From NCBI RefSeq assembly GCF_023544445.1, contig NZ_JALPVJ010000027.1, positions 1 through 64,000 of the forward strand: a stretch of DNA of 64,000 nt, in the 5' to 3' direction. Numbering within the stretch: position 1 is the first letter of the stretch; every line of letters begins with the position of its first letter. A program made the position numbers and the translations under genes. A model generated the notes under the pieces. That model worked only from the letters and a program-made list of their open reading frames with translations, ran no database searches and had not been told where the DNA came from. This DNA is from Actinoplanes sp. M2I2. Its GTDB lineage: Bacteria; Actinomycetota; Actinomycetes; Mycobacteriales; Micromonosporaceae. Below, in pieces: positions 60,674-64,000 of this stretch.

Positions 60674-63600
60674 TCAGCCTGCCAGGTGCCCCCAGCGGTC
60701 CTCCAGCTCCTGCCACGTGCCCTGGTCCTCGACCTTGCCGGCGATCAGCACGACCACCCGGTCGGCCTGGCTCAGCGCGGCCCGCTTCGACGTCGAGCCG
60801 ACCACCGTCACCCCGTGCGACCGCAGAGCCCGCCACAGTTCGAGCTCCGTGGTCACGTCCAGGGCCGACGACACGTCGTCGGCGATCAGCAGCTCCGTGC
60901 GGGGCGCGAGGGCCCGGGCCAGCGCCAGACGCTGCAACTGACCGCCGGACAGCCTCGTGCCCTTGTGCCCGATCAGCAGCTGCAGACCGCCGCCGGCCGC
61001 GGCCAGGTCGTGTTCCAGCTGGGCCGTCGACACCGCGTCGGCCGCGTCCACCTCGTGCCCCAGCTGAATGTTGTCGGCCACCGTGCCCGAGAGCACCCGG
61101 GGCAGCTGGGCCACGTAGCCCACCTGGTTGGGCCGCAGGAACACCTCCGGCTCGTTCACCGGTTCGCCGTTCCATCGCAGCTCACCGGCGTGGTGGACGA
61201 TGCCGGCGAGCGCCCGCAGCAGCGACGACTTGCCGGCGCCGACCGGCCCCACCACCAGGACCAGCTGGCCGCGCTCGACCGTGAGGTCCACGTCCTGGGC
61301 GCCGACCGTGCCGTTCTCGTGCACGGCGCTGAAGTGACGCAGTTCGAGCGTGCGCAACGGGTTGCGGGGCGCCGTCGGCGGGGCGGGGGCCGCGCCGGTC
61401 GCCAGGTCGACGCCGGGAACGTCCGCCGAGTAGCTGGTGACGCCGGTCATCGCCACCGTCCGGCGGGTCCAGACGCGGGCCGACGGGAACTGGGACACCA
61501 GCGACGCCGTGGTCCAGGCGAACCAGCGCGCGGCGCCCAGCGTCGCCACCGCGATGAGGGTGGCGGCGGCCGACAGGCTGCCGGACAGGTAGAGCCCCCA
61601 GGCGGCGATCGGCAGCAGGCCACTGGCGATCGACGGGGTGGAACGCGCCCACACCTGGATGGCGATCTCGCGCCGTTGCAGGTCGCTGCGCGCGGCGTCG
61701 AGCCGGGCCAGGTGGTCGAGCACCGGCGTGGTGGCGCCGGCCAGCTTGACCGTCCGGGCGGCCGACAGCGACGACACCAGCGACGTGGCGAACGCCGCCC
61801 GGGCCGCGACCGTGCGGCGGGCCGCCTTCTCGAGCCGGGGGCCGAACAGGGTGGCGGCCAGCCCGGAGATGATCATCGTGCCCAGGAAGAACATCGCGGG
61901 CACGAAGGACTGGGCGGCCAGCGTCATCGCGACCACCATCACCAGGCTGGTCGAGGTGTCGATGAGGTTGTCGGCCAGCATGACCACGCGCTCGGTGTCG
62001 CCGCCCTGGGCCACCACCTCGGCCGGGGTGTGCTTGCTGACCCGGCGCGGCCCGATCTGCCCGTGCACCAGGCGCAGGCTGATCCGCAGCATCTGGCGGA
62101 CCCACCACTCCGGGAACCACGCGCCGGTGTAGTAGAGCGTCGGGATCGCGACGATCAGACCGGCCGCGATGCCCACCGCCGGGTAGAGCGGGCTGCCGGC
62201 CCCGTCGACGACGTTGGCCCACAGCAGCGGCAGGATCGCGCCGTCCAGCCCGAGCAGCACGAGGACCACGAACAGTCCGACCGCGCCCAGCCCGTACCTC
62301 TTGTCGTTCAGCGTGAGCCGGGCGATCTCGCGCATCGTGCGCGCGGGCGGCTCGTCGGGCAGCGGAGGCGGCTCGACCGGCGGCAGCTTGTTGGCCAGGG
62401 CCTCGGCCCCGAGCTCGACCTGCGCCGCCGTGTCCCAGTCGTGCTCGTCGACGAGCACGGCGCCGCCACCGGAGGTCGCGGCCGGGACGGCCAGGTTGCT
62501 GCTCGCCATCAGCTCGGCGAAGCGCCGCGACTCGCGCAGCGGACCGGATTCGAGCACCTCACCGTCGGCCAGCACGACGACCTCGTCGCAGCGCTGCACG
62601 GACGACAACCGGTGCGCGACGATCACGCCGATGCGGCCGGTGAGCAACCGGTCGGTGGCGCGCTGCACCCACGACTCGGTCACCGGGTCCATCCGGGCGG
62701 TGGCCTCGTCGAGGATCACCACGTGCGGGTCGCGCACCAGGATGCGGGCGAACGCGACGAGCTGTTCCTGCCCGGCCGACAGCTTGTAGCCGCCCTCGCC
62801 CAGCTTGGTGCCGAGGCCCTCGGGCAGGCCGGCCGCCCACGGGGTGAGTCCCAGCTCGTCGAGCGCCGCGGCGGCCTTCGGCAGCAACACCGGATCGAAG
62901 AGGGCGATGTTCTCGGCCAGGGTTCCGGCCAGGATCTCCGTACGCTGCGGGACGATCGCCGTCCAGCGGCGCAGACCCTCGACGGCCATGTCGTTCAGGT
63001 CGATGCCGCCCAGGAAGACCGTGCCCCGCGGCACGTCGACCGCCCGGGTCAGCACCTTGGCCAGCGTCGACTTGCCCGATCCGGTGCGCCCGATCAGGGC
63101 GTACGACCGACCGCGCGCGAAGGTGAGGCTGATGTTCCGCAGCGCCGGCGGGCGGCCGCTGTCGGTTTCGCCGTAGCGGAAGGTCAGATCGCGCACGACC
63201 AGGTCGCCGTCGACCGGGGGCACGCCCTCGGTGGGCTCCTGCGGGAGGTCCTGCAGCATTTGCACGCGGCTCCACGCGCCCAGCGCGTTCTGCAGCTCGG
63301 GCACCATCCGGGTGACGTGTTCGAGCGTGCCGCCGAAGCCGAGCGCGAGCAGCCACACCGCGGTCAGCCGGGCGCCGTCGATGTGCCCGTTGATCAGGGC
63401 CCAGGCGCCGACGACGACCAGGATCGCGATCAGCGTACGGGTGATGGTGCCGGCGCCCATGGTGATGCGCGCCGACGAACGCCAGACCAGACGTCCCCGC
63501 CGCAGCACCTCGGCCGCACGCTGGGCGTAGAGCCGGCGGACGTACGGGGCGGCCAGGCTGGTCCGCACGTCGTCCTGACCGTGGATGGACTCCTCCATGA

Positions 63601-64000
63601 CGGCGGCCAGGTCGGACCAGGACTCCTCCTCCGAGATGCGCAGCGGGGAGATGCGCTGGATCGGCTTGTTGAGCGCGACGAACAGCAGAGCCGACACGAT
63701 GACCATGCCGACCCCCGCGGGCCACCACACGAAGAACGCGGTGATGATCGAGAACACGGCGACGGCCACGGACTGCGCGATCCGTACGCCGCTGCCGCGC
63801 AACTGGGCGCCGACCTCGTAGACATCGGAGTCGATGCGGTCGAGCAGTTCGCCGACCGGGGTGTTCTCGAGCGCGGGCAGGTCCTGCCCGAAGGCGACCC
63901 GGTTGAGCCCGCGGCGCAGCCGGGCGGTCCAGTCGGCGGTCAGCCGCGCCGCGACGAGGCTGACGAAGACGTCGCTGAGCACGGACGCCACCAGCGCGGC
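60674..64000 (-). CDS. Fused two-unit ABC exporter (TMD-NBD-TMD-NBD), 5' end outside window
   Basis: At least 1108 residues; the gene continues beyond the window edge. The order is membrane domain 1 (partial), ATPase 1, membrane domain 2, ATPase 2. ATPase 1 has Walker A IGRTGSGKSTLAKVL, signature LSAGQEQLVAFARI, Walker B with catalytic Glu in VVILDEATA, and the H-switch in VAHRLSS. ATPase 2 has Walker A VGPVGAGKSSLLRAL and signature LSGGQLQRLALARA, but Walker B reads LLIADDVSS (Asp instead of Glu) and the switch reads VGSTSKRA (no His). So only one hydrolytic site looks canonical, as in asymmetric exporters. Probable role: drug, lipid or peptide export. Confidence 0.92.
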   Translation of the reverse strand, partial: AALVASVLSDVFVSLVAARLTADWTARLRRGLNRVAFGQDLPALENTPVGELLDRIDSDVYEVGAQLRGSGVRIAQSVAVAVFSIITAFFVWWPAGVGMVIVSALLFVALNKPIQRISPLRISEEESWSDLAAVMEESIHGQDDVRTSLAAPYVRRLYAQRAAEVLRRGRLVWRSSARITMGAGTITRTLIAILVVVGAWALINGHIDGARLTAVWLLALGFGGTLEHVTRMVPELQNALGAWSRVQMLQDLPQEPTEGVPPVDGDLVVRDLTFRYGETDSGRPPALRNISLTFARGRSYALIGRTGSGKSTLAKVLTRAVDVPRGTVFLGGIDLNDMAVEGLRRWTAIVPQRTEILAGTLAENIALFDPVLLPKAAAALDELGLTPWAAGLPEGLGTKLGEGGYKLSAGQEQLVAFARILVRDPHVVILDEATARMDPVTESWVQRATDRLLTGRIGVIVAHRLSSVQRCDEVVVLADGEVLESGPLRESRRFAELMASSNLAVPAATSGGGAVLVDEHDWDTAAQVELGAEALANKLPPVEPPPLPDEPPARTMREIARLTLNDKRYGLGAVGLFVVLVLLGLDGAILPLLWANVVDGAGSPLYPAVGIAAGLIVAIPTLYYTGAWFPEWWVRQMLRISLRLVHGQIGPRRVSKHTPAEVVAQGGDTERVVMLADNLIDTSTSLVMVVAMTLAAQSFVPAMFFLGTMIISGLAATLFGPRLEKAARRTVAARAAFATSLVSSLSAARTVKLAGATTPVLDHLARLDAARSDLQRREIAIQVWARSTPSIASGLLPIAAWGLYLSGSLSAAATLIAVATLGAARWFAWTTASLVSQFPSARVWTRRTVAMTGVTSYSADVPGVDLATGAAPAPPTAPRNPLRTLELRHFSAVHENGTVGAQDVDLTVERGQLVLVVGPVGAGKSSLLRALAGIVHHAGELRWNGEPVNEPEVFLRPNQVGYVAQLPRVLSGTVADNIQLGHEVDAADAVSTAQLEHDLAAAGGGLQLLIGHKGTRLSGGQLQRLALARALAPRTELLIADDVSSALDVTTELELWRALRSHGVTVVGSTSKRAALSQADRVVVLIAGKVEDQGTWQELEDRWGHLAG

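Overview
The window is very GC-rich, densely coding actinobacterial DNA. GTG starts, 1-4 base stop/start overlaps, leaderless-looking starts, a LuxR-type ATPase (LAL) regulator, a DUF3662-FHA protein, a bacterial GPP34 protein, a TIGR03089 protein and a T-box leader before ileS all suggest a filamentous actinomycete. A Micromonosporaceae (Actinoplanes-like) host is my best guess; this is inference from gene content, not a database match.

Layout. 0.2-3.4 kb: exported calcineurin-type phosphoesterase with a LamG-like domain, then a DHA2-type drug efflux transporter. 3.5-8.6 kb: a remnant of a TIR-like gene, a DUF3662-FHA protein, and a GH3 beta-glucosidase divergent from its LacI regulator across a perfect palindrome. 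8.6-13.3 kb: LysR/MFS divergent pair, a two-component system whose response regulator carries a large in-frame deletion, and a tiny Tat-type lipoprotein with a poly-aspartate tail. 13.4-25 kb: LAL regulator, small orphan protein with a textbook terminator, TerC, GPP34, APC permease plus GNAT, Ser/Thr kinase, and a MazG-like protein with an unknown partner.

25.2-37.2 kb is a myo-inositol catabolic locus: a GntR repressor faces an operon encoding IolC, a Cgl0158-type aldolase, IolB, IolD, IolA, an IolE-like isomerase, a sugar ABC importer, IolG-like and IolH-like enzymes. It ends in a strong hairpin. Imported inositol would be oxidised (IolG), dehydrated, ring-opened (IolD), isomerised (IolB), phosphorylated (IolC), cleaved and oxidised (IolA). 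A second isomerase/dehydrogenase pair under a LacI regulator (38.8-42.1 kb) looks like an accessory sugar or inositol module.

42.1-46.9 kb: T-box leader, ileS, and a GH3 (NagZ-like) lipoprotein with altered catalytic motifs. 47-56 kb is a phenylacetate degradation locus: a TetR repressor divergent from paaN, thiolase, enoyl-CoA hydratase, hydroxyacyl-CoA dehydrogenase and paaABCDE. Two translationally coupled micro-ORFs lie between its beta-oxidation genes. 56-64 kb: methyltransferase, TIGR03089 protein, small peptidoglycan-binding-like protein, PDZ-less trypsin-like protease, a Pro/Gln-rich membrane protein, and the 3' part of a fused TMD-NBD-TMD-NBD ABC exporter that runs off the window.

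Four intergenic tandem-repeat arrays with unrelated units (40, 31, 14 and about 36 bp) lie beside gene ends. I saw no tRNA, rRNA, CRISPR array, transposase or prophage. No complete new system is demonstrable. The best leads are the deleted response regulator, the coupled micro-ORFs, the TIR-like remnant, the poly-Asp lipoprotein, and a 26-bp perfect hairpin upstream of the MazG-like gene.
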